The position numbers and the translations under genes are program-made. DNA of 64,000 bases from Kondoa malvinella (Eukaryota; Basidiomycota; Agaricostilbomycetes; Agaricostilbales; Kondoaceae). The stretch covers positions 2,637,783 through 2,701,782 of the forward strand of contig BCIM01000001.1 of assembly GCA_039545315.1 (NCBI GenBank). The letters run 5' to 3'. Shown here piece after piece: positions 1 to 11,124 of this stretch. How positions within the stretch are numbered: position 1 is the first letter of the stretch; every line of letters starts with the position of its first letter. A model generated the notes under the pieces. That model saw only the letters and a program-made list of their open reading frames with translations. It was not told where the DNA came from and searched no databases.

Positions 1-879
1 GAGATGGCCGCAGCGATGCCACCACAGCAAGATGCTCTGCTTCCTTCCTCAAGCCAGAACACAGAAGTTCAATCACAAGGGACTCCCGAACCTACAGAGG
101 ACAAGCGTCCTGGCGCATTGTTCAGCAATCTGCGAAAGAAGTGGGGCAATAGCGGCAACTCGAGACCACCTCCTGCAGCACTGCCAAGCCCTGCACCAGC
201 TTCCGAGCAATCGCGCGCGCCTATACCTACGCAAAGCAAGACCCCCTTGACCAACTCAAGCGGTGATGCGACACCCCTCACCGAAATTCGCCAGAATGTG
301 CTCAAGGCCATTCAGGCGTCCCGTCCCGACCAAGCTGAAAGTATTCGCAATAACGCAGACATTCGCAAAGTCAAGGAAAGCGAAGGCAGCTACTGCGATT
401 CTTCTGCAGCTACCGATCTACTCTTTGTCGCCTCAATCGCTGGTTTCCGCTTCTACTGCAGCAAAGATGTCCAAAGCTCCGAGAAAGTGATCATGGAGTA
501 TGCGAATGCTCTTCGTAGGTTCTGTACTCTCGTCGTGGCACCTCTTGGCAAGGTTTTCAACCTCGATCCCAAGGCAGTCCATGTGTTCTACGATCTTGTT
601 GGACCTTTGATCGCTTTCAATCGCAATGGCTCGCTCTTTCTCAATCTGTACGTGTGTTTGCACACGAAACAGAAACAAGCTAATAGCATTCGTAGGCGAT
701 ACTACCTGAGTTGGCACGACGCTGGCGTCCAGTCCGGCAATCTAGAGGACGCCCTCTTGTCAAATTACTTCTCTCTCGCACACGAGATCGCTCACAATGT
801 CGTCGCCGATCATGGCTCGGAACATGAGTTCTGGAGTTCCAACATTGCCGAAGGCTGTTTCCTCAAGATGGCACAGTAG
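1..879 (+). CDS. C-terminal part of a large DUF3684 / Hsp90-like ATPase (sacsin-type) protein, 5' end outside window
   Basis: The frame is open from the first base and ends at TAG 877-879, so only the C-terminus is present. The first ~100 codons are low-complexity, rich in Ser, Pro and Gln. A conserved globular end follows (about 420-879). A 48-nt intron at 648-695 (GTACGT...CGTAG, with a CTAAT branch site) splits the codon between FLNL and RYYLSWHD. It is a multiple of three, so the unspliced frame also stays open. The segment with AHEIAHNVVADH and EHEFW resembles the C-terminus of fungal proteins annotated DUF3684, which carry an Hsp90-like ATPase domain near the N-terminus; I recall this family, I cannot align it. 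The HExxH-x5-H spacing looks like a zinc-metallopeptidase motif. Family assignment is fairly good; biochemical role is unknown. Confidence 0.6.
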   Translation, partial: EMAAAMPPQQDALLPSSSQNTEVQSQGTPEPTEDKRPGALFSNLRKKWGNSGNSRPPPAALPSPAPASEQSRAPIPTQSKTPLTNSSGDATPLTEIRQNVLKAIQASRPDQAESIRNNADIRKVKESEGSYCDSSAATDLLFVASIAGFRFYCSKDVQSSEKVIMEYANALRRFCTLVVAPLGKVFNLDPKAVHVFYDLVGPLIAFNRNGSLFLNLYVCLHTKQKQANSIRRRYYLSWHDAGVQSGNLEDALLSNYFSLAHEIAHNVVADHGSEHEFWSSNIAEGCFLKMAQ

Positions 880-1150
880 GCCCTCTTTTGTTCATGCAAT
901 CACCTGCTGATATACTGGCATGCAGATATCTGGCAACCCTGGAACAGCGGAAGCAGAAGTTGGTGGATGTATGAATGGACAATCATTACTTGTAAATACG
1001 CGTCTAGCATAGCATAACACGGACTCTTGTACTAACTACTACATGCTTGTATACATAATAAATAACCCATTGGTATTGTTACAAATTCCGACATACTCTG
1101 CCTCCGAGTCCAAACGATGATACTGTACTATGCAAATCACTCCAAACAGA

Positions 1151-2594
1151 CTACGACTTTTTCGAGCAGCACGACTTCTTTATCGGAGCAGGTTGGTATT
1201 CGCTGAATCCAGAAGCTGTCGAGTCTGAAAAAGCGAAAAGAGCCGGATCAACTGGAATATCTTCCAAAAGTCTTGCCCTTTTCCTTTTCGGCTCTTGCTC
1301 ACTTTCTACCTCCTGATACACACTCTCTTGCCAACTCGACACAGTAGTCCCAACCGGCATTGGACCAAGCAGCGATTCGACAAAACCCCGATCATAAGGG
1401 TCAATGTTTGGATCGCGATCGTCCGGTAGACCAAGAGAATCGTGTAGGGCTTGCAAGTGCGCACAACCACAATTATCACCGCATTTACAACTTGGTCCGC
1501 AGCCTGTACAGCTTGCTTCTGTTGGTAATGTAGTAGCAAACTGATCTGAAGGCAGAGTTGGTTGAGGTGATTTGGAAAGGAGGTGTGGTGGAATGAGGAT
1601 ATCGCCAAAGAGCCAGTCGGAAAAGGGTACGGGAGAAGGTTGGGAGATTGTATCGACGGCTGAAAGATCGAGGTTGGGGAAAGGTAGTCCAGATGGGCTG
1701 TAATCGACCGGCGAGTACGGCGCAGACATGGACTGAAGAAATTTGTTTTGCTGGTAGTCCGGGTACACCATAGGGAAATTCGAAGAATATTGCGAGTCGG
1801 AAAAGCCGCTTGAAGAAGAGGATTGCATCATGCCTGAACTTGATCCAAGTGATGGAGTAGAGGGTAAGCTGTATGCTGAGAAATCGCCATAGGGTGGGTA
1901 GGTAGGTGTCTTGTGAGGTAATTCGGGTACAGCAAAGATTTCAGCCTTCTTTGAGCAACATGAACCGCTTGGGATTGGTTGGGCCATCATATCGGGAGGT
2001 GAAGTGAGTTCATCCTTATCAGGACAGATGCATTTGCCGCCGCTTTGACAGCCGCACATGTATGCTCTTTGGATGGTGGCGCGTTTTATGGCGAGGAGAG
2101 CTGTCTTATGTATTAGTATTTGTGCAATTGAGGAAAGGGAAGCGGACCTTTTGCATTGGGTACAGTAGGAGCTTTCTCAGCCGGTGTACTAGAGCCTGAA
2201 GGACCAGCCTCAGGCGTGTCTGCTAAGAGAAGCGGTCCGTGAGTTAAGTCTACATGCAAGCATATCAAGTATACATACCTTCCGCCGAAGCAGACTTGTC
2301 ATTACAGCTACATTTGACATGCGAATCCTTGTATTTGCGCAAGTCTCTGCATTTCTGGCATTGAGACGGAGGTCGACCTTTCTTTTTGATTTCAAAGATA
2401 GGCCGGTCCTTTTGATAAAAGAACTCAGCGCGACGTGGTTATACAGAGACATTAGCATACCGTATGCTGGCACGCTGAGGTTCTATGCCCTTTGATACAA
2501 GCGGCACAAGCGTATTTCTTGCCTTCAATGACCGGCTATCGAGGAGTACAACATGAACACCTCTATCCAGATAATTTCAATAGTCTCCTACCAT
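1151..2594 (-). CDS. Copper-fist transcription factor (Mac1/Cuf1/Ace1 type)
   Basis: Proposed CDS: complement(join(1151..2100,2148..2219,2279..2408,2461..2535,2592..2594)), 409 codons. The first coding exon is only the ATG; splicing joins it to PVIEGKKYACAACIKGHR. The N-terminal copper fist is clear: CAACIKGHRTSACQHTDRP, then KKKGRP and CQKCRDLR, then CSCN. The HTDRP join fixes the acceptor of the second intron. The C-terminal two thirds is Ser/Pro-rich with cysteine clusters: MCGCQSGGKCIC, a CCSKK after it, CTGCGPSCKCGDNCGC, and a final KKSCCSKKS. In the known family such clusters bind Cu(I) and switch activity. Expected role is nuclear control of copper uptake or detoxification genes; activator type cannot be told apart from detoxification type here. 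It is convergent with the upstream gene and divergent from TRM7 (169 bp between starts). Confidence 0.9.
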
Positions 2595-2763
2595 AGCTAG
2601 ATGCACGCCTCGGACCTGCCTGAAGAGGTCGCGGACTCGAGTCGTGGTTTGTCCATGCTGAATCTTGGCTCACCCGACAGGTTGCGGCTTTTCTGCTGAG
2701 AAGCAATTAGAAGTCCTCAAAGCCTGTTTACACTGTTGCGCGAGTCTATATTCAATCCAGGGA

Positions 2764-4061
2764 ATGGGAAAATCTTCAAAGGACAAGGTGAGAATCGACC
2801 AACACGCCAAAGTCCTGATGACCTGACTGTTTATGCAGGTACTGCTCTGCTTGACTATGAGCTGAAATAGGGCTAAAGTCTTCTCAGAGAGATGTCTTTT
2901 ACAGACAGGCGAAGAGCGATGGTAATTCTCATCTTAAAGTTTTTGTCCTTTCCTTCATGCTTGTCCCATAGGCTACAGAGCTCGTTCAGCCTATAAAGTG
3001 TGCTTGTCTCCTCCTCTGTTCCATATCCTCTCTTCTTATCCTTTTTGTCAAAGCTGCTGCAAATAGACGAAGCTTTCGACATCTTTCAAGGTGTCCATCG
3101 AGTTGTAGATCTCTGTGCTGCGCCAGGCAGTTGGTCTCAAGTCCTTAGTCAGAAGCTCAAGTAGGCTCTATCATTCCGGTCATCAAGTCTGACTGATGTC
3201 CCGCTAGTGAGGAAAGATCATCGGGCGAGAAAGCTACCATAGTCGCAGTGGACTTGCAGCCTATGGTAAGCAATCTGTCGTCAAATTGGCGACTCTAATG
3301 CAGTATATAGGCACCGTTACCAGGCGTGATACAACTCCAAGGCGATATAACGAAATCCTCTACCGCTTCACAAATCGTTTCCTACTTTTCTGGCGAATTA
3401 GCAGATCTAGTAGTATGCGACGGTGCACCAGATGGTCAGCCTCCCTTTGACTCTCTCCGACCCATCTGATTTCTAAGTAGTGACGGGACTACACGACCTA
3501 GACGAATACATGCAAGCGCAACTCTTACTCGCAGCTTTGAACATCACTTTACATACATTGCGACCGGGAGGGACGTTCATAGCCAAGATCTTTCGTGGCA
3601 GAGATATAGCATTGCTCTATGATCAGCTATCTTGTTTCTTCAAAGGAGTGACTTGCTCAAAACCGAGGAGTTCGAGGAACTCTTCGATCGGTTCGTTCGT
3701 TTGTATTGGAATGAAGAATACTCATGTTTGGAACAGAGGCGTTCGTGATCTGCACCGGTCTAACATTACCGCCGAATTACAAACCTTCGCTCGAGCAACC
3801 TTTACTCACTTTCGCTGGCTCACCTGAAGACTTAGAAGGAGAGATGAAGTACATTGCACCTTTTGTAGCATGCGGTGATCTATCGTACGCTCATCTCTAT
3901 CCTAGCTTTGAGTATCCTGATTCCCCAATAGAGGCTATGACGCCGATGCGACCTACCCTGCGCCAGCCGAAGATCAAAAGAGAGACGTAATACAACCGCC
4001 CGTAGGACCTGCGTATAAGCAATTCCTGGAGATGCGGTCAAGTGGGAAACTTGCTAAATAG
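2764..4061 (+). CDS. TRM7: tRNA 2'-O-ribose methyltransferase Trm7 (FtsJ/RrmJ family)
   Basis: Trm7 methylates the ribose at positions 32 and 34 of the anticodon loop of certain tRNAs in the cytoplasm, using S-adenosylmethionine. Reconstructed CDS: join(2764..2787,2888..2921,2972..2997,3054..3160,3208..3265,3311..3434,3481..3690,3737..3884,3932..4061), 286 aa, close to the usual length. Motifs in order: [28 protein letters not shown] (catalytic-Lys region of FtsJ enzymes), [15 protein letters not shown] (SAM-binding loop), [19 protein letters not shown] (the catalytic Asp region), [24 protein letters not shown], and the C-terminal [16 protein letters not shown]. Splice sites were chosen so that these motifs are continuous. 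The first intron is 100 nt, twice the usual size here, and can be read as two introns back to back at 2838/2839. The stop is 32 bp from the stop of SES1, tail to tail. Confidence 0.93.
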
Positions 4062-4093
4062 TCGATGGAAAAATGTAATGGAATGTATTTCTA

Positions 4094-5871
<1,778 letters not shown>

Positions 5872-6041
5872 GGTGGTCAGAACGTAAGAACAAGCGCCAG
5901 TTTCTGTTTCACGGACTCATACGAACATTTCGCAAACAAACATTCGGATGGAACTGCGCCGCAAGCTTGTCTGGATAGAGATAGAGAAAGACCTATGATA
6001 ATTTGTACGAAAAAGGCCTCATGCAACCCATCTATAGCCTA

Positions 6042-9000
6042 TCATTGAATCATGTTGGTTCCGGCACTGATACCAGCAACTCTTCCCTACGAGAAACAAT
6101 GACGGTCAGATCATAGACAAGGCATACAACGTGCGGTAGCCTGACTTTACGCCATGCAATGAAAATTCGCGGAGAAACATCCACATCGGGATAATTTCTG
6201 ACAAAGTAGGCAGCTTTCTCTGTAGACAGACACACTTCAGTAAGGCAGCAGAGATGATTAAGCAAGACCGCTTACGCTCTTTTGACTTATGTTTGACCCT
6301 CAAGCCCATGGATGCCGCCCATTGATTGATTTCATCCGCTTTAAGATGCTGGCAGACATGTCGGATCTCGTCAGTCATTCGTAGCTCAAGAGCTGAGCTC
6401 GACAGAACTCACGGAGTATATTAGCTCGTAGCGCAAAAGTTCACTTGGGTCCAGATCTTCTTTCTGCACCTGACTGTTATCGGCACGCTTCTTGACAATC
6501 CGCTTGGGCTTCACGCGAGGGGCGCGGTCCGTCACTTGCTCTGCCTCTCCATCCTGGGTAACATTGACGCTCAAGCTGCTCTTGCAGCCACTAGAGACAC
6601 GAAAGGCGAGTTTCTCCAAAGTTGAGTCTTCCGCTCTGATCCACGAAGCTCCTCCAAGGCCATGGATTTCCGGAAAGTGTCTTAACAGATCAACGTAGGT
6701 ATATTGCGCCATGGAACATTGAGGGAAGGGGCAGAGCAAATCTTGTCGCTCTAGAGGATTGGGACCCAGATCTTTGTTGATGTGACATAGAACCAGATGC
6801 TCTACCAGAGATGGCCCATTCCTATCAGAAGTCAACTCAGCCCCAACGATCCCTTTTAAGCCACTGTGTTAGGCACTCACATCATGCGTTGCACAACAGG
6901 CAACTCTTCGTCCTGCAAACAATACGGGCAATACTGTGGATGGCTAGTGAATGACGAGATGGTTTTGCCAGCTATTCCTTTAGGGTCATTCTGCATGCGC
7001 TCTAGCACCTGGGTGAAGTTCTGCTGTAGAATGCTGAGTCTGCGATAGGGGCCCCATGTCCTGGAATCACGTATTAGTGCTGGTTCAGTCGTATTGGTTC
7101 AATCAACTTACCACTGTTGGCCTTCGTAATCGTAATTGACAGCGGAATTGACAGTAGAAGTTACGACTTTTGCATCACTCGGCATTGGTGTGTCGGTCAT
7201 GAGGGTGTGTTCCGTATCCAAATGTATCATCAATTCTTCCTTGTCAAAGACCAAACCCTGACAGCTTGACATCATGCAGACCCATTTGTTCTTGAGCCCA
7301 ATCTTATGGCATCTCGCCTTACGCCATAACCCTTGCTTTCCTGGGTTATGGTAATGGCCACGGAAGCATTCTTGCACTGACGGCCAATCACGGGAGGCGG
7401 AAGTCGACCGAGACCAGATGCTTGAACAAGGTTCTGCTGGTATAAAGTCCTTTGCTGCTGAACATATTCCTTAACTTCTGCCTTGTATTGAATTCTACAG
7501 CGGCGGGCTACTTCTCCATGCAACGCATTATGGGCTTGGTGCAGACTTGCGCATAAAGGGTGGTTCACTCTTTCTGCTTGACTGACGGACCGACATTCAA
7601 GAATGATCGCCTGCTTGATCTGCCATCGACGTCAGCTCAATATCTCAAGACATTGCACCAAGCACACCTGCTCATGTTGCGCGCGCAACTTTCTGACGGC
7701 ATCGGATTGACGAATCGTCCGCTTGCCTTGAGCGGAGATTTCTATTGGAAGACCTTCCACAGCTTGTAGACCTGTCAAGGCCTAGAAAGAGAGATAAGCT
7801 AATGGCACATAGGTCACACAAAGGAAGCTCACTGCAAGCCTCTGTCGCTTCTCCGCATTTCCCCCAACTAACGACTGCAGGTCCACTTGCGTTCGACGGG
7901 ATTGATAGTGTTCCTGGTAGTAGGTCGATTCAGTGAGCCTAAATGAAAGCCTAAATAAGCTTTGCACGTACAAACGACTTTGATTGAGCGTTGTGACCGG
8001 ACAGGTTCCGGCGGTCAGCTTCAGTAACTTGGAAGATGTTCATAGCATTGATGGCCAATCTTCTAAAAGCATACACGGACATACGCTCTTTGCATTGACA
8101 CGGGTATTAGCTGACGGTATATCAAGGAAAGAGATGGTGCTTACCGGCATAGCCTGCCAACTTGCCAGCTTTGTGTAGATAACGGCCTGGACTGGAATAG
8201 GACCAAGGCTCATCCGACATGGACCAAGTTCCCTTCCGAGACGGTTGCCTTAGGACGAATTTAGCTGAGGCTGTGGGGTCTTGCAGTAGCTCAAAGCTGT
8301 GGTGTCCTGGGGGGAGCTCCATCGAGAAGAATTCTTCAGGTGTTGATATACCAGTAAACAGTCCGACCGAGAGCGCCAGGGCAATTGCTTGTCTCACAAA
8401 GCAGAGGGCGGGGTTTTTGTTCATGAAAATGGTAACTTCCTTGCTTTTGCAGAACGAATGTCAGGAGTGGTCACGTAATACGCAAACACAGAACCTACTA
8501 CTCGGACTCCTCATCATATTTGCCCTTGAGATGTAAGATCTTGAGAACTACGGCTGGTTCTGTACTGATACCATCTTCTCCACGGACCAGCATAAAGCGC
8601 ATATCCTGATGTTATCATTTCAGCAGCTCACTTGACGAATCCACAAAAAGGAACATACGCGCATGCGCATGGCATCGGTACGATTTTCTTGCGCTAGCAA
8701 AAACTCACAACCCCTTGACGCTGTATAGGCAATCCCCAGCAAGAAGAACACAAATTGACATCGCTAAATGCAAGTCAGCCATAATAATGGCTCTCATGAT
8801 GCACTCACTTCTATTGCAGTACGGAAGCCCATGCGCGGATCATACGCGGCTGCGACGATGGCGCTCAAGTTGGCAGCTGAAGGAATGGGTTTTGCACGCA
8901 TCGCTGTGGAGAGCTGAAGCTCTTTTTGTAAAGGTCCGGTGTAATACTAACGCAGTATACTTGTCAGCGAAGGACTGATGTGAAAATGCGACACATACCG

Positions 9001-9570
9001 CCTCAACTTGTTTCTTAATCGGTTCAGTGACTACTAATCCTGTCGCACGTTCATACTGCTAACAATCAGTACCGAACAAGCAGACAGACAAGACTGATAA
9101 CACACTGCCGTATAAGCAGTGCGCATGTGCTGCTTCAAAGTCTGCATAGTAATACGATCCGTTGATTCGGCGTCTGTGATGTTCAGACGACCGTCCAAAG
9201 AATCGCAAAGGAATCGCGACATGGCCTTCCAGATTTCTAAGAGCTCATTTAGCATTGTAATGTGCTGGCTGCAATTTGACATACCGGTAGTGATTGGCGT
9301 CGGATTATCCCTTGTCAAGTACTTTTGCTCAACAGCAGCAAGATCATCTTGAGACTCGAAATCTGCCAGACATTGTAGGAGGAGACAAAGGATTCTAGTA
9401 AAACCCTTTTCGCGCCCTTCTGTAACTGGCTTGAGGTGAATTACATTCTCTAGCGACTCAGCTAATTCCCTCGTAGGAGCAGCGTCGCGATTTGCTCTCC
9501 TAGTTGCAATAGCATCCGGATTGTTGCGAATATGGTGATTCCTTGATAATAAGCGGTCCGCCAGAGACAT
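6042..9570 (-). CDS. DUF3435-type tyrosine recombinase with C2H2 zinc fingers (putative mobile-element recombinase)
   Basis: Reconstructed by hand: complement(join(6042..6086,6146..6219,6276..6348,6413..6821,6881..7060,7112..7331,7382..7619,7668..7781,7833..7913,7972..8087,8145..8443,8502..8605,8659..8763,8809..8919,8999..9055,9106..9236,9285..9570)), in frame, 880 aa. Tyrosine-recombinase features appear in order: AYTASRGCEF (first catalytic Arg, ~8.7 kb); DMRFMLVRGED and ILHLKGKY (the RHLKG-like box of DUF3435, ~8.55 kb); an NPALCFVRQAIALAL segment; RMSVYAFRRLA (second-Arg box, Tyr in place of His, ~8.07 kb); LSGHNAQSKSFEHYQSR followed by QVDLQSL (GH box and candidate nucleophile Tyr, ~7.9-8.0 kb). 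The C-terminus has C2H2 fingers WVCMMSSC...HLDTEH and LLCPFPQC...HFPEIH, plus CPYC...HLVLCH. DUF3435 also contains the 'captain' recombinases of Starship elements. Family and catalytic assignments rest on motif recall. The gene runs in the same direction as SES1, ending 170 bp before its start. Confidence 0.75.
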
Positions 9571-9807
9571 TGTAGTCGGCAGTTGAAGTTGGACCTGAAA
9601 GCAAATTCGCCGTGCGTGAAACTTTCGAAAAGCAGAAAAAGCGCCGTATGTAACAAGTATGGGCACGCGAGTCTGGCTGCTGATATTTAGCTCTAGCTAC
9701 ACTGCAAGCTGGTCACATAGATACAGCCCAACAGAACTGACGCATCAAAGCAATAAAATGCACATTAAGCAGATCATCCAGAAATGACTGTCTTTGGCCT
9801 TTTGCGC

Positions 9808-10001
9808 CTAACGTGACACCGTAGCAAAGGAAGTTTCAAGGACATCATCTACGAGCTCCGCCTTTGAGCCTCTTTTGCTTTCAGAATTTCGAACTTGCTG
9901 AGGGTCGCCGCCTTTCTCCTGCAAGCGTAGGGCCTTAGCATATATGAGTGGCCTGCTGTAGGAGCTTCAAATACAGTCTGTAGCAGTACCAAATCAATCA
10001 T
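9808..10001 (-). pseudogene. Stranded 5' end of a seryl-tRNA synthetase gene (truncated SES1 copy)
   Basis: Exon 1 is 10001..9975 (MIDLVLLQT), then a 56-nt intron 9974..9919 (GTATTT...TTGCAG), then exon 2 9918..9808, which begins EKGGDPQQVRNSESKRG, continues KAELVDDVL and reaches a stop after a short unrelated tail. The encoded peptide is 45 aa. SES1 at 5871 starts MIDLNHLQA, has its first intron after the same ninth codon in the same phase, and continues DKGGNP...KRG...VIDDTL. So the two are homologous, and this copy is closer to the usual SerRS N-terminus than the functional one. Homology ends after the Asp-Asp-x-Leu codons. The start, splice sites and frame are undamaged, so a short transcript could still be made. 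It starts 58 bp from TIM9, divergently. Alternatives: an old partial tandem duplication of SES1, or a domain-only paralogue. Confidence 0.75.
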
Positions 10002-10059
10002 AGTGGATGTTTCACGTCAAGAGCCAAAATATCCAAGGGTCAGCAGCTAACGACGAGAA

Positions 10060-10498
10060 ATGGACGCCTGTGAGTTTTTACGCAGCGTAGATCGGGCAAC
10101 AGGCTGATTGTGAGAGGCGGCACAGCTCAAATGAACCCACAAGAAGCGGCTCAGCTAGAAGCCCTCTTACAAAAAAAGCAGGCGAGTCCTCTTGTCACTT
10201 GTGCGCTGTTCCAGCGTTAAGCGACAGGGATATTCGCAGATGAAGGACATGATGAACCTCTACAGCAACCTAGTCGAACGATGCTTTAATTCATGCACGA
10301 CCGATTTCAGCTCGAAAGCGCTAAGCGGCAAAGAAGAGGATTGCACAAAGCACTGCGCAGACAAGTTCTTGGCCATGTCGAATAGAGTCGGGTTGAGATT
10401 CTCGGAGCGTATGTCTTTATGTCTTGCGAGTTGTGATGAGAGCTGATGAGCCTCGAGCAGAGAATGCTGACATGATGCAAAAGGCGAATGGTGCATAG
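10060..10498 (+). CDS. TIM9: Mitochondrial intermembrane-space chaperone Tim9 (small TIM)
   Basis: Tim9 forms a hexamer with Tim10 in the intermembrane space and escorts hydrophobic precursors to the TIM22 complex. CDS: join(10060..10069,10117..10181,10240..10408,10461..10498), 93 aa, the usual size. The twin CX3C motif is intact: CFNSC and CTKHC, 16 residues apart, flanked by MNLYSNLVER and LAMSNRVGLRFSEQ. The start MDACGTAQMNPQEAAQ follows from splicing the 47-nt intron 1 at the second AG. The second intron (10182-10239) begins with GC (GCGAGT), the only donor that gives the family junction QKKQ-MKDMM. The start codon is 58 bp from the stranded SES1 5' end on the other strand, so the two share a very short divergent promoter. 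Confidence 0.92.
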
Positions 10499-11124
10499 AT
10501 GGCGGGGGTGAGTCCAGTCATTGACGCACAAAGTCGATTAGCTTAGTATCGTGTGATTTTTTAGCACTCGTGATCTGAGCAATAATGAGCCAGATCTAGA
10601 AGGTTTCGAGTTCCTCATTGCAAAGCTGTGTATAGTACCACTCCTTCTGGCTACTCTCGTCTGGTTACCCTCGTCTCTATTCATTCTGCGTATCGAGTCT
10701 TGCCCTGTCTGGTCTCGCCATAATTTACCTCTCGTCTGGTTGCTTGCGATTGCTGTCTGCAGGTCGCAAGCTTAGACAGCTATATCTTGTCTTCTCTCTG
10801 CTCCATGCGCAGTCCTGTTCGTGCCAGATTGTTTTCTCACAGATGACAGGCTTACCTTGTGCTTTTAGCATAGCAAGGCTGCCTGTAACCTGTTTCATAG
10901 GCTTGTTATCTGTGGCAGCTATCTATCTCTCTGAAGGGATTTTCTCAACAGCTCAAATCCACTTCGCTTACAATAATCGAGCTCCGCCAAATTAAAGAAG
11001 GGAGAGCGGGAAAGCTTTGACAGCGGAGCTGAAAGCACGCATAGAATCACGGTGTAAGCGAGTCTGATGTAGAAGCGATTCCGCTGCCTTTCGCTCGTGA
11101 CGCGGTCAGACCTCGTCGACGACG
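10499..11124. other. Intergenic region between TIM9 and the F-box gene
   Basis: About 630 bp. It contains pyrimidine-rich runs (for example around 10630-10700, with TCGTCTGGTT-like repeats), expected for an upstream region and 5' leader of a fungal gene. An open frame at 10744-10995 has no recognisable protein character and I do not call it. No RNA gene was seen. Confidence 0.5.

Noticed and set aside
7782..7973. Alternative recombinase exon giving LTESTYYQEHYQSR
   Set aside because: It needs a 40-nt intron with a weak donor. The 58-nt intron 7971-7914, with donor GTACGT, gives GHNAQSKSFEHYQSR, which fits the DUF3435 pattern better.
10744..10995. Open frame of 83 codons upstream of the F-box gene
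   Set aside because: Composition and lack of any start context or splice partner look random; it lies in a pyrimidine-rich leader region.
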